This document shows positions 1 to 5,911 of a DNA stretch of 8,193 nt, one piece after another; within the stretch, counting starts at the first letter, position 1, and every line of letters starts with the position of its first letter. The position numbers were made by a program, and so were the translations under genes. Origin of the DNA: a bacterium. Lineage in GTDB: Bacteria; Bacteroidota; Bacteroidia; Cytophagales; Thermonemataceae. Location of the stretch: positions 1 through 8,193 of the forward strand of contig JANYGM010000022.1 of assembly GCA_025362415.1 (NCBI GenBank), written 5' to 3'. A model generated the notes under the pieces. The model worked only from the letters and a program-made list of their open reading frames with translations. It made no database searches and was not told the DNA's origin.

Positions 1-144
1 GAAAAAGATACAGTAAAATTACGTAAATTGCTTCCTCAAAAGTTAGAAAGTATCTTTTATTATTTACCAATTATGGTAGATTTTGTTGAGAAAAAAGAGG
101 AATTTTTACAATTATTAGGGAGTAAAATGACTAAAAATAACTAA
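1..144 (+). CDS. 3' end of an unidentified protein (left-truncated)
   Basis: Frame 1 is open from the window edge to a TAA at 142-144 and gives 47 C-terminal residues. The segment is helical-looking and charged: KLLPQKLESIFYYLPIMVDF, followed by a Glu/Lys-rich stretch and the tail SKMTKNN. The start lies outside the window. I do not recognise the family. The stop is only 4 bases before the ATG of the DUF3109 gene, so the two are very likely cotranscribed and possibly translationally coupled. The base composition and codon use look like the neighbours. Seen: the open frame and the tight spacing. Inferred: that it is a real gene. Confidence 0.65.
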   Translation, partial: EKDTVKLRKLLPQKLESIFYYLPIMVDFVEKKEEFLQLLGSKMTKNN

Positions 145-148
145 AAAA

Positions 149-712
149 ATGATAATAATAGATAATACTTACATAAGTGATGATATTGTAGAAAAGCACT
201 TTGTTTGTGATTTGCTAAAATGTAAGGGAGCGTGTTGTATAGAAGGTGATTTGGGCGCACCATTAGAAGAGGACGAGCTGAAAAAACTAGAAGAAGTGTA
301 CCCCATTGTCAAAGATTATCTTCCAGAAGCAAATATAAAAGCTATTGAGGCACAAGGGCTTTACATCAAGGATTTTGAAAATGAATTTTCTACCACTACC
401 GTTGATGGGCGTGAGTGTGTTTTTGCTATTTATGATGATAGAAAAATCTTAAAATGTGGCATAGAACAAGCATATAGGGATAAAAAAATTGATTGGGCAA
501 AACCAGTTTCTTGTCATTTGTACCCTATTCGTATCACGAAATATGAACAATTTGATGCCATTAATTATCATCAATGGGAAATTTGTGCGCCTGCTTGCAC
601 CCACGGAGATGCCCTCAAAGTACCTATTTATAAGTTTTTGAAAGAACCACTTATCAGAAAATATGGTGAAAAATGGTACGAAAAATTAACTATTGCCATT
701 AACGAGGGTTGA
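149..712 (+). CDS. DUF3109 family cysteine-cluster protein
   Basis: This 187-residue soluble protein matches the DUF3109 family of Bacteroidota, which is related in style to the YkgJ-type zinc/iron-binding cysteine clusters. Its biochemical role is not established. The cysteines are the key feature: C20, C25, C29 and C30 in the N-terminal block CDLLKCKGACC, then C90, C103, C122 (in PVSCHLYPIRI), C146 and C150 (WEICAPAC). This arrangement suggests bound metal or an Fe-S cluster, which is inference. There is no signal peptide or membrane segment, so it is probably cytoplasmic. The start at 149 has an A-rich leader (CTAAAAAAATG) and follows the upstream stop by 4 bases. lysC starts 58 bases downstream on the same strand with no obvious terminator between, so an operon is plausible. 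The TGA stop overlaps the first bases of a dispersed 24-nt repeat (711-734). Confidence 0.9.
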   Translation: MIIIDNTYISDDIVEKHFVCDLLKCKGACCIEGDLGAPLEEDELKKLEEVYPIVKDYLPEANIKAIEAQGLYIKDFENEFSTTTVDGRECVFAIYDDRKILKCGIEQAYRDKKIDWAKPVSCHLYPIRITKYEQFDAINYHQWEICAPACTHGDALKVPIYKFLKEPLIRKYGEKWYEKLTIAINEG

Positions 713-734
713 AGTTTGAGGTACGAAGTACGAA
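711..734 (+). repeat. Dispersed GTACGA-type repeat, copy 1
   Basis: This 24-nt element begins GAAGTTTGAGGTACGA. It is repeated on the opposite strand at 4589-4612 with 22 of 24 bases identical; the two differences are a G/A exchange at two positions. It overlaps the last two bases of the DUF3109 stop codon and reads in the same orientation as that gene. It contains two tandem GTACGA cores but makes no strong hairpin. Confidence 0.75.
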
Positions 735-770
735 ATAAATACAAAAAATACAAGATATTAAATAACAAAT

Positions 771-2123
771 ATGAGAATTTTTAAATTTGGTGGTGCATCT
801 GTAAAAGATGCTGATGCAGTCATAAATGTAGCAAAAATTATTAAAGAATATGGCACTACGACTAATACACTTGTAATTGTGTCGGCTATGGGCAAAACAA
901 CTAATGCCTTAGAAACGCTTTTAGAGAAGTTTTTAGATAAGGAAAATGAAACTACTGCTGCAGTACATAATTATCTAAATACATTAGATAATCTCAAAAA
1001 TTATCATTTGGAGATTATTAAAAATTTATTTTCTGAACAGAAAACACAAAGAAATCTTGCTTTTACAACATTAGATTATCTTTTCTTACAACTGCAAGAT
1101 ACACTAGAAAATAAAATAAATATCCAAAATTATGATGAAGCCTACGACCAAATCATTAGTTTTGGAGAAGTCATTTCTACGCATATTATAAGCCTTTATT
1201 TGAATGAAGAAAATATCAATAATGAATGGATAGACGCAAAAAATTTCATAAAAACAGATAATACTTGGCGTGAGGGCAAAGTGGATTTAGTTTGGACTGA
1301 AAACCTTGTCTTGCGTGAGTTAGTGCCTGTTTTGGCACAAAAAATAGTGATTACACAAGGTTTTTTAGGAGGAACGCTAGGCAATAAAACGACTACGCTT
1401 GGGCGTGAAGGCTCTGATTTTTCTGCGGCTATTTTTGCGTATTGTCTTAATAGTCAGTTTGTTGATGTGTCTGTTACTATTTGGAAAGATGTACCAGGCA
1501 TACTCAATGCAGACCCAAAAATTATCAAAAATACACAAATGTATGACACACTTTCGTACCGTGAGGCTGCAGAAATGACGTTTTATGGCGCAAATGTGAT
1601 TCACCCAAAAACCATAAAACCATTAGAAAATAGACAAATCCCGCTTTATGTAAAATCTTTCCTTAATCCTGAAAATGCAGGAACTTGTATAAAAAATATT
1701 GATGCTCAAACTGCTAATAATCAAGATATTAGCAATAAAATTCCAACAATTATTTTCAAACCAAATCAAGCACTCGTAAGTTTTGCAGTGAAAGATTTGA
1801 CTTTTATTACAGAAGAAAATCTAGGCTTGATACTCAATGCCTTTACACAATTCAATATAAAAATCAATTTGATGCAAAGTACGGCAGTTTCTTTTTCCGT
1901 TTGCACAGAAAATAATGCTAGAAAACTATCAAAACTGAATGATTTGCTTGCTAATGAATTTGAGATTAAGGTGCAAGAAAACCTAAAATTAGTAACAATT
2001 TTGCATCATAACGCTGAAATTATTCACGAAATAATGGAAGAAAAAACCATTTTTTTGAAACAAGAAACGCCTCAAACGTATAGTGCGGTGGTTTTAGAAG
2101 CCCCCAACCCCAAAGGGGAGTAA
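771..2123 (+). CDS. lysC: Aspartate kinase (monofunctional)
   Basis: This enzyme phosphorylates L-aspartate with ATP to aspartyl-4-phosphate, the first step toward lysine, threonine, methionine and, in bacteria, diaminopimelate. At 450 residues it has the usual length of monofunctional aspartokinases. The amino-acid-kinase domain fills about 1-300: KFGGASV at 5-11, VSAMGKTTNAL around 38-48, the nucleotide/substrate loop TTTLGREGSD at 207-215, WKDVPGILNADP at 238-249, and EAAEMTFYGANVIHP at 265-279. A regulatory ACT region follows (about 330-445), with a shortened second ACT unit as I recall for Bacteroidota enzymes; feedback inhibition by pathway end products is therefore expected. There is no fused homoserine dehydrogenase domain. 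The ATG at 771 has the A-rich leader AAATAACAAATATG. The last residues (EAPNPKGE) and the stop codon lie inside a dispersed repeat (2098-2137). The gene ends at a convergent terminator shared with the M28 peptidase gene. Confidence 0.95.
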   Translation: MRIFKFGGASVKDADAVINVAKIIKEYGTTTNTLVIVSAMGKTTNALETLLEKFLDKENETTAAVHNYLNTLDNLKNYHLEIIKNLFSEQKTQRNLAFTTLDYLFLQLQDTLENKINIQNYDEAYDQIISFGEVISTHIISLYLNEENINNEWIDAKNFIKTDNTWREGKVDLVWTENLVLRELVPVLAQKIVITQGFLGGTLGNKTTTLGREGSDFSAAIFAYCLNSQFVDVSVTIWKDVPGILNADPKIIKNTQMYDTLSYREAAEMTFYGANVIHPKTIKPLENRQIPLYVKSFLNPENAGTCIKNIDAQTANNQDISNKIPTIIFKPNQALVSFAVKDLTFITEENLGLILNAFTQFNIKINLMQSTAVSFSVCTENNARKLSKLNDLLANEFEIKVQENLKLVTILHHNAEIIHEIMEEKTIFLKQETPQTYSAVVLEAPNPKGE

Positions 2124-2137
2124 TACAAGTAACAATT
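2098..2137 (+). repeat. CCCC-AAA-GGGG dispersed repeat, copy 1 (inside the 3' end of lysC)
   Basis: This 40-nt element starts AAGCCCCCAACCCC, continues through AAAGGGGA and ends TAATACAAGTAACAATT. A 43-nt relative lies on the minus strand at 6885-6927, with the same AAGCCCC start, the same CCCCAAAGGGGA core and a matching TAATACAA...AACAATT tail. The CCCC/GGGG arms can pair across AAA. It supplies the codons for the last residues of LysC and the TAA stop at 2121-2123. Confidence 0.8.
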
Positions 2138-2138
2138 T

Positions 2139-2172
2139 AAAAAAGACTTTGCTTAAAGCGAAGTCTTCTTTT
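2139..2172. terminator. Bidirectional intrinsic terminator between convergent lysC and the M28 peptidase gene
   Basis: The arms AAGACTTTGCTT (2143-2154) and AAGCGAAGTCTT (2156-2167) are complementary apart from one G-U wobble. Opening the terminal TT/AA pairs gives about a 10-bp stem with a five-base TTAAA loop. On the plus strand the stem is followed by CTTTT, and on the minus strand by a run of six T. The position, 20-45 bases after the lysC stop and about 30-60 bases after the peptidase stop on the other strand, fits a shared terminator. Confidence 0.8.
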
Positions 2173-2202
2173 GATGAGCAAACTAAAAAGCCAAGATTGA
2201 TA

Positions 2203-3519
2203 TTATTTCTTATCCAACGCCTTTATAAAATCTTTCATCAACGCAAAAAACTGCGTGTAGCGTGTCAAGGGCAAGGTTTTTGCAATATCATCTGTGTCGT
2301 GATAGGCTTTTATGCCACCAAGCGTATAGATAAAAAACGCTTTTACGCCTTTTTGAGAGAAAAAATAATGGTCAGAATTAGCAGCTTTGCCCCTTTTGGT
2401 AATTTTTGGAAGATAATTTCCTTTAATATCAAGTTCTTGTAATATGCTAAATTCTTCTGGGAAAAGTGTCGCATTGACAACCGTTGCGCCCTCATCTCCT
2501 GTGCCTACAAGGTCTAAATTAGTTAGAAATTTTATCTTTTTGAGGTCAAAAAGCGGGTTTTCTGTATAATATTGTGAGCCAATAAGTCCTGCTTCTTCTG
2601 CGCCAAAAAACATAAACGCTACAGAATAATTAGGCGGATTTTTTGCATAAAATTCTGCTAATTCCAAAAGCATAGAAACACCACTTGCATTGTCATTTGC
2701 GCCAGGAAAATAGATATTACCCATTTTTCCTAGATGGTCGTAGTGTGCAGAAAACACCAAAAAACTATCAGGCACAACACGCCCACGCACATAACCAATG
2801 ATATTTTGTGTTTGATAATCTTTCAAAAAGTCAGATTTTACAACAAATTTAGCTTTTTTGAGTTTTTTTGGAATAGCAGAAGTTTTGACTTCAAAGATTG
2901 GATTAGAATTTTCTTTTGTACCAATAGTTGCGGTTAGTTTTGTGTCTTGCAGTTCCAAAATAGCTTTTGCAGTATAGATTTTTTGGACAATTTCTATAGG
3001 CAAATCAACTATTTTTTTTTGCTCTTTTTTGTTGAGAATAATAACTTTTTTACTAATATTTTCATTCAAAAAACGTTTTTGCACCTCTTCATTATCAAAA
3101 ATATTACTATCTAATTGTTGGATTTTATAGTTTCCTTTACCACTTTTTGAGATAGGATTTAGGATAAAATCTTGCCCCAAAACCAGTTTTTTGTTATTGA
3201 TTTTGAGTTGTACTACTTTGTGTGTATTGACATCTAGTTTAAAATACTGAAAATAATCCTTTCCAAAATACTGTAAACCCATTTTTTTAAATTTTTCTGC
3301 CAAATATTCTGCTGCTTTGCGCTCACCTTTGTCTGTGGCATCACGCCCATAGCCACGCCCACCCATATAAGGCGTGCAAAGCGTATCTATGGTAGCACGC
3401 ACACGAGGCATATCTTGCGCAAAAACGTAAGACATTTGTAGGAAAACTAAGTAAAATAATAGAAGAGTTTTTTGTGAAGTCAGAAGTTTTCTCTTGACTG
3501 CAAAATTACTTTTGAGCAT
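2203..3519 (-). CDS. Secreted M28-family zinc metallopeptidase
   Basis: This 438-residue protein has an N-terminal signal peptide: a basic region up to about 18, a hydrophobic core LLLFYLVFLQ, and probable cleavage near YVFAQ (31-35). It should act in the periplasm or outside the cell. The catalytic M28 domain spans about 238-435. Expected di-zinc ligands and catalytic residues are visible: H259 and D261 in SAHYDHLG, bridging D276 in GANDNASG, E308/E309 in FFGAEEAGL, D336 in TNLDLVG and H407 in AYHDTDD. An inserted region at about 100-235, in the place of a PA-like domain, precedes it. The family removes N-terminal amino acids or cleaves small peptides; the substrate is unknown. It is last in the minus-strand series, 45 bases after the coiled-coil gene, and ends at the convergent terminator. 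A promoter-like motif overlaps the chosen ATG (see findings), which leaves some doubt about the exact start. Confidence 0.95.
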   Translation of the reverse strand: MLKSNFAVKRKLLTSQKTLLLFYLVFLQMSYVFAQDMPRVRATIDTLCTPYMGGRGYGRDATDKGERKAAEYLAEKFKKMGLQYFGKDYFQYFKLDVNTHKVVQLKINNKKLVLGQDFILNPISKSGKGNYKIQQLDSNIFDNEEVQKRFLNENISKKVIILNKKEQKKIVDLPIEIVQKIYTAKAILELQDTKLTATIGTKENSNPIFEVKTSAIPKKLKKAKFVVKSDFLKDYQTQNIIGYVRGRVVPDSFLVFSAHYDHLGKMGNIYFPGANDNASGVSMLLELAEFYAKNPPNYSVAFMFFGAEEAGLIGSQYYTENPLFDLKKIKFLTNLDLVGTGDEGATVVNATLFPEEFSILQELDIKGNYLPKITKRGKAANSDHYFFSQKGVKAFFIYTLGGIKAYHDTDDIAKTLPLTRYTQFFALMKDFIKALDKK

Positions 3520-3564
3520 TGATTTTCAAAGAAAAAATTTAGTAACTTAAGCCATTGCTAACGG

Positions 3565-3996
3565 CTATATAACACCGCTAAAACGTGGTTCTATTTGTAT
3601 AATTTTTTTGATAGCATCTTCTAGCTTTTGCTCTCTTTCTTTGAGTTTTTCTATTTCTTTTTTGGTTTCTTCCTCAACAGGTTTTATAGCAGTTTGCCTA
3701 TCCCAAAGGACAAAACCCACAATACCTACAACACTTGTAAGTACCAAAGGAATAATGATTATCATAAGCGTTTGCATAAAGTCTAAACGCTTATCCACAC
3801 CATCTAAACGCTTATCTACGTTTTTTTCTAGTGCTTCTATTTTGGCATTAGTAGCCTCTAGTTTAGCACTATTTACAGCCATTTGCTCATTTAGTTTATT
3901 TACTTGCTTGCTAATATCCAGTAGAATTTCTCTATCTGTTTGGGCGTGAGCGCACAAGCACGACAAACATAGCAATACTATTAGTAGTTTTTTCAT
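3565..3996 (-). CDS. Small coiled-coil membrane protein with signal peptide
   Basis: This is a 143-residue protein of unknown function. Visible parts are a signal peptide or N-terminal anchor MKKLLIVLLCLSCLCAHA (1-18), a heptad-rich coiled coil at about 22-73 (KLNEQM, KLEATNAKIEALEKNV, then the repeated VDKRLDG/VDKRLDF), a membrane helix at about 76-98 (MIIIIPLVLTSVVGIVGFVL), the motif LWDRQTAIKP (97-106) and a second charged helix (107-133). As I recall, many uncharacterised proteins in several phyla share this plan of coiled coil, single membrane helix and 'WDRxTA'. The start at 3996 is chosen because it gives a clean signal peptide and has the A-rich leader AAAACAAAAAATG. An in-frame TTG at 4065 would add 23 residues in front of the signal peptide. 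It lies 62 bases after the upstream gene on the same strand, so cotranscription is likely. Confidence 0.8.
   Translation of the reverse strand: MKKLLIVLLCLSCLCAHAQTDREILLDISKQVNKLNEQMAVNSAKLEATNAKIEALEKNVDKRLDGVDKRLDFMQTLMIIIIPLVLTSVVGIVGFVLWDRQTAIKPVEEETKKEIEKLKEREQKLEDAIKKIIQIEPRFSGVI
3782..3816. repeat. 21-bp-period direct repeat within the coiled-coil gene
   Basis: TCTAAACGCTTATC occurs at 3782-3795 and again at 3803-3816, exactly 21 bases apart. On the coding strand this gives the duplicated heptad DKRLDxV/DKRLDxM. It looks like an internal duplication of one coiled-coil heptad. Confidence 0.7.
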
Positions 3997-4058
3997 TTTT
4001 TGTTTTGTTTTAATAGTACTAAGAATGTTATCAAGAGAAATTTCTGACACCATAGGAA

Positions 4059-4541
4059 TCACCAAAAGCGTTCTTGCTCATCAATTCCATCAACTAAAAG
4101 AATAAGATTTTTATCTTTCATTTTCTCGTATGTTTCTATTGACATAAAACCTATACAACAAACGTGTTTGGTTTCAAAATCAATGTATCTTTCTTTACAA
4201 ATATTATGTTTTTGTAAAAATGTATTGATTTTATTTAAAATATCATCATCTGAATATTTTGTATCATCTTTTTGATAATCAAAAGGAATTCCATTAAAAG
4301 TCAATTCAATACTTCCGCTCCTACCTATAGATTTAGAAAAAGCTTTTATCTCAATTAACAATTCAGGTGCTGACATTTTTTTAAAGATTTTAAAAAGCTC
4401 TACAACACTTTCTATATCATAAAAACTATCATATTCATCTCCAACATCAAAATAAAAATCTCTTTTTAAAATTTTATAGGCTTCAACTTCTGAATTATGA
4501 TTTGAGCCATATTCTTCTCGGAAATAATTATCAAATATCAT
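4059..4541 (-). CDS. Uncharacterised acidic protein, 160 residues
   Basis: I do not recognise this protein. It is small and rich in Asp, Glu, Lys, Tyr and Phe, with no signal peptide or membrane helix, so it is probably cytoplasmic. The N-terminal third is strongly acidic and aromatic (DVGDEYDSFYDIESVVELF). The middle has an alternating pattern suggesting beta strands (SGSIELTFNGIPF), and the C-terminal part has a Cys pair (KHVCCIGF) and ends DGIDEQERFW. The overall look of a small acidic mixed alpha/beta protein resembles immunity or SMI1/SUKH-like proteins, but no diagnostic motif is present and no toxin gene is adjacent. The ATG at 4541 has the A-rich leader ATTATAAAATG. The DNA is visibly richer in A/T than neighbouring prfA, which could mean relaxed selection or transfer. 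The coiled-coil gene follows on the same strand. Confidence 0.75.
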   Translation of the reverse strand: MIFDNYFREEYGSNHNSEVEAYKILKRDFYFDVGDEYDSFYDIESVVELFKIFKKMSAPELLIEIKAFSKSIGRSGSIELTFNGIPFDYQKDDTKYSDDDILNKINTFLQKHNICKERYIDFETKHVCCIGFMSIETYEKMKDKNLILLVDGIDEQERFW

Positions 4542-4588
4542 TTTATAATCAGTTTAATAAGATTTCAATAAACTAAAATTTGTATTCA

Positions 4589-4612
4589 TTCGTACCTCGT
4601 ACTTCAAACTTC
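4589..4612 (-). repeat. Dispersed GTACGA-type repeat, copy 2
   Basis: Read on the minus strand, this copy begins GAAGTTTGAAGTACGA and matches 711-734 at 22 of 24 positions. It starts 5 bases after the prfA stop codon (4618-4620) and has the same orientation relative to prfA that copy 1 has to the DUF3109 gene. Confidence 0.75.
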
Positions 4613-4617
4613 CCACC

Positions 4618-5688
4618 TTAAACTGTTCCTTCTTTAAGTCTTTCTGCGTTTTCCACAAGGCGCAATTCTTCAATAAATTTATAGATTTCACCGTCCATCA
4701 CAGAAGGCAAATTAAAAATATCCATACCAATTCTATGGTCTGTAACACGTCCTTGCGGATAATTATAAGTACGGATTTTGTCAGAACGGTCGCCACCGCC
4801 TACCATAGTTTTGCGTATGTCGCCAACTTCTTTGTTATGTTTAGCAAGTTCTATATCATAAACCCTTGAACGCAACACTTTGAGGGCTTTTTCTTTATTT
4901 TTGGTTTGAGATTTTTCATCTTGACAACTCACCACCACGCCACTAGGTACGTGTGTAAGGCGCACCGCAGAATATGTGGTATTCACAGACTGCCCACCAG
5001 GACCAGACGAGCAAAAAGTATCTACACGTACATCACTCATATTTATATTTACTTCTACATCGTCCATCTCGGGCAAAATAACGACAGATGCCACAGACGT
5101 ATGTATGCGCCCTTGCGTTTCTGTCGCAGGCACACGTTGTACTCTATGCACGCCAGACTCATACTTCATTTGTCCAAAAACATCTTCTCCCGAAATAGAT
5201 GCTACCACCTCTTTGAAACCACCAGATGCGCCATCAGTAAAGTCCATTACTTCTATTTTCCAACCTTGTTTTTCACAAAATCTTTGGTACATTCTTAGCA
5301 AATCACCTGCAAAAATGGCTGCTTCATCTCCGCCTGCTGCGCCACGAATTTCTAAGATAATATTTTTACTATCATTAGGGTCTTTTGGCACAAGCATATC
5401 TTTAATAAAACTCTCTAAAACGTCTTTTTGAGGATAAAGTTCGTCAAGTTCCATTTTTGCCATTTCTCTAAATTCTTGGTCTTTTTCAGTAGAAACAACA
5501 GTTTTGGCATTTTCAATATTACTTAAAACGCCTTTATATTCTTCATATTTCTTAACAATTTTGTCAAGGTCTTTGTATTCTTTGGTAAGTTTTGCAAAGT
5601 TTTTCATATCTTCCATAATATTTGGCTGAATGATAAGGTCTGCAACTTCCTCAAAACGTACTTTTATGGCTTCTAATTTATCTAACAT
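4618..5688 (-). CDS. prfA: Peptide chain release factor 1 (RF1)
   Basis: RF1 recognises UAA and UAG in the ribosomal A site and triggers hydrolysis of peptidyl-tRNA. The 356-residue product has the normal family length. Diagnostic features are the acidic RGAAGGDEA block (115-123), the PAT stop-codon recognition tripeptide at 187-189 in RVPATETQGRIHTS (RF2 would have SPF), the GGQ catalytic motif at 231-233 in SGPGGQSVN, and the C-terminal block RTYNYPQGRVTDHR (306-319). The start at 5688 (MLDKLEAIK) is chosen over a longer open frame to 5745. The extra 19 residues there are translated from a heptamer array and from sequence next to the promoter, and they match nothing in RF1. The gene stands alone: a terminator-like hairpin precedes it, a -7 box lies at 5753-5760, and a dispersed repeat follows its stop. 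prmC, the gene for the methylase of the GGQ glutamine, is not nearby. Confidence 0.98.
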   Translation of the reverse strand: MLDKLEAIKVRFEEVADLIIQPNIMEDMKNFAKLTKEYKDLDKIVKKYEEYKGVLSNIENAKTVVSTEKDQEFREMAKMELDELYPQKDVLESFIKDMLVPKDPNDSKNIILEIRGAAGGDEAAIFAGDLLRMYQRFCEKQGWKIEVMDFTDGASGGFKEVVASISGEDVFGQMKYESGVHRVQRVPATETQGRIHTSVASVVILPEMDDVEVNINMSDVRVDTFCSSGPGGQSVNTTYSAVRLTHVPSGVVVSCQDEKSQTKNKEKALKVLRSRVYDIELAKHNKEVGDIRKTMVGGGDRSDKIRTYNYPQGRVTDHRIGMDIFNLPSVMDGEIYKFIEELRLVENAERLKEGTV

Positions 5689-5691
5689 AAT

Positions 5692-5730
5692 AATTGTGAA
5701 TTGTAAATTGTAAATTGTGAGTTGTGAATG
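5692..5730. repeat. Heptanucleotide tandem array in the prfA leader
   Basis: Five consecutive 7-base units of the form AATTGTR (the fifth is AGTTGTG) run from 5692 to 5726, followed by a partial AATG. The array ends three bases from the prfA start codon, inside the predicted 5' untranslated region. Because three units make 21 bases, it stays open in the prfA frame and mimics an N-terminal extension. Confidence 0.85.
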
Positions 5731-5752
5731 ATATAATTCATTCAATTTTTTG

Positions 5753-5760
5753 CAAATATA
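5753..5760 (-). promoter_or_regulatory. Candidate prfA promoter (-7 box)
   Basis: On the minus strand the sequence reads TATATTTG followed by C, a perfect match to the Bacteroidota -7 consensus TAnnTTTG. It would place the transcript start roughly 55-60 bases before the ATG at 5688. A -33 TTTG is not clear: the best is TTG at 5775-5777, which is closer than the usual spacing. The position between the clpP terminator and prfA supports the call. Confidence 0.55.
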
Positions 5761-5810
5761 CGGCTTTTTTTATGCAATTAAAAATCTTATTTTTGGTTAA
5801 AATAATGACA

Positions 5811-5840
5811 AAAATTTAGGCAACCATAAAGATTGCCTAA
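5811..5840 (-). terminator. Intrinsic terminator downstream of clpP
   Basis: TTAGGCAA (5816-5823) and TTGCCTAA (5833-5840) form a perfect 8-bp stem with a 9-base loop. On the minus strand the stem is followed by ATTTTTG. It lies about 70 bases after the clpP stop and about 50 bases before the prfA -7 box, so it separates the two transcription units. Confidence 0.75.
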
Positions 5841-5890
5841 TTTGAATAACTTTTAACTGTTTCATTATGAATGTTTTGTATTCATTCTCA

Positions 5891-5911
5891 ATTAAAAATT
5901 CACAATTATTT
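5891..5911. repeat. Short AATTnnn heptamer array overlapping the clpP stop
   Basis: Three consecutive heptamers, AATTAAA, AATTCAC and AATTATT, run into the clpP stop codon (5910-5912). They have the same AATT-first period as the arrays at 5692-5730 and 6512-6610. Confidence 0.55.

Noticed and set aside
977..985. Possible defect in LysC because the loop reads GREGSD and not GRGGSD
   Set aside because: The GREGSD variant is, to my knowledge, usual in Bacteroidota aspartokinases, and the other kinase motifs are intact.
2149..2442. 97-codon plus-strand frame over the terminator and the end of the M28 gene
   Set aside because: It starts inside the terminator hairpin and runs antisense to catalytic-domain codons of the peptidase.
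3608..3949. 113-codon Ser/Leu-rich frame antisense to the coiled-coil gene
   Set aside because: Its Ser/Leu/Ile-rich composition is the reverse reading of Glu/Lys-rich coiled-coil codons.
3997..4065. Start of the coiled-coil protein at a TTG at 4065, overlapping the upstream gene by 7 bases
   Set aside because: It would place 23 residues before a clean signal peptide, and the ATG at 3996 has a strong A-rich leader.
3565..4541. Toxin-antitoxin or effector-immunity pair
   Set aside because: Neither protein shows a toxin, nuclease or DNA-binding motif. The only support is size and adjacency.
4906..5431. Open frames of 130 and 151 codons antisense to prfA
   Set aside because: They mirror a highly conserved coding frame and the products have no recognisable domains; typical shadows.
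5689..5745. A 19-residue N-terminal extension of RF1 from an in-frame ATG at 5745
   Set aside because: The extension is translated from the heptamer array and from sequence next to the candidate promoter. It would lie at or before the expected transcript start, and RF1 proteins begin at MLxKL.
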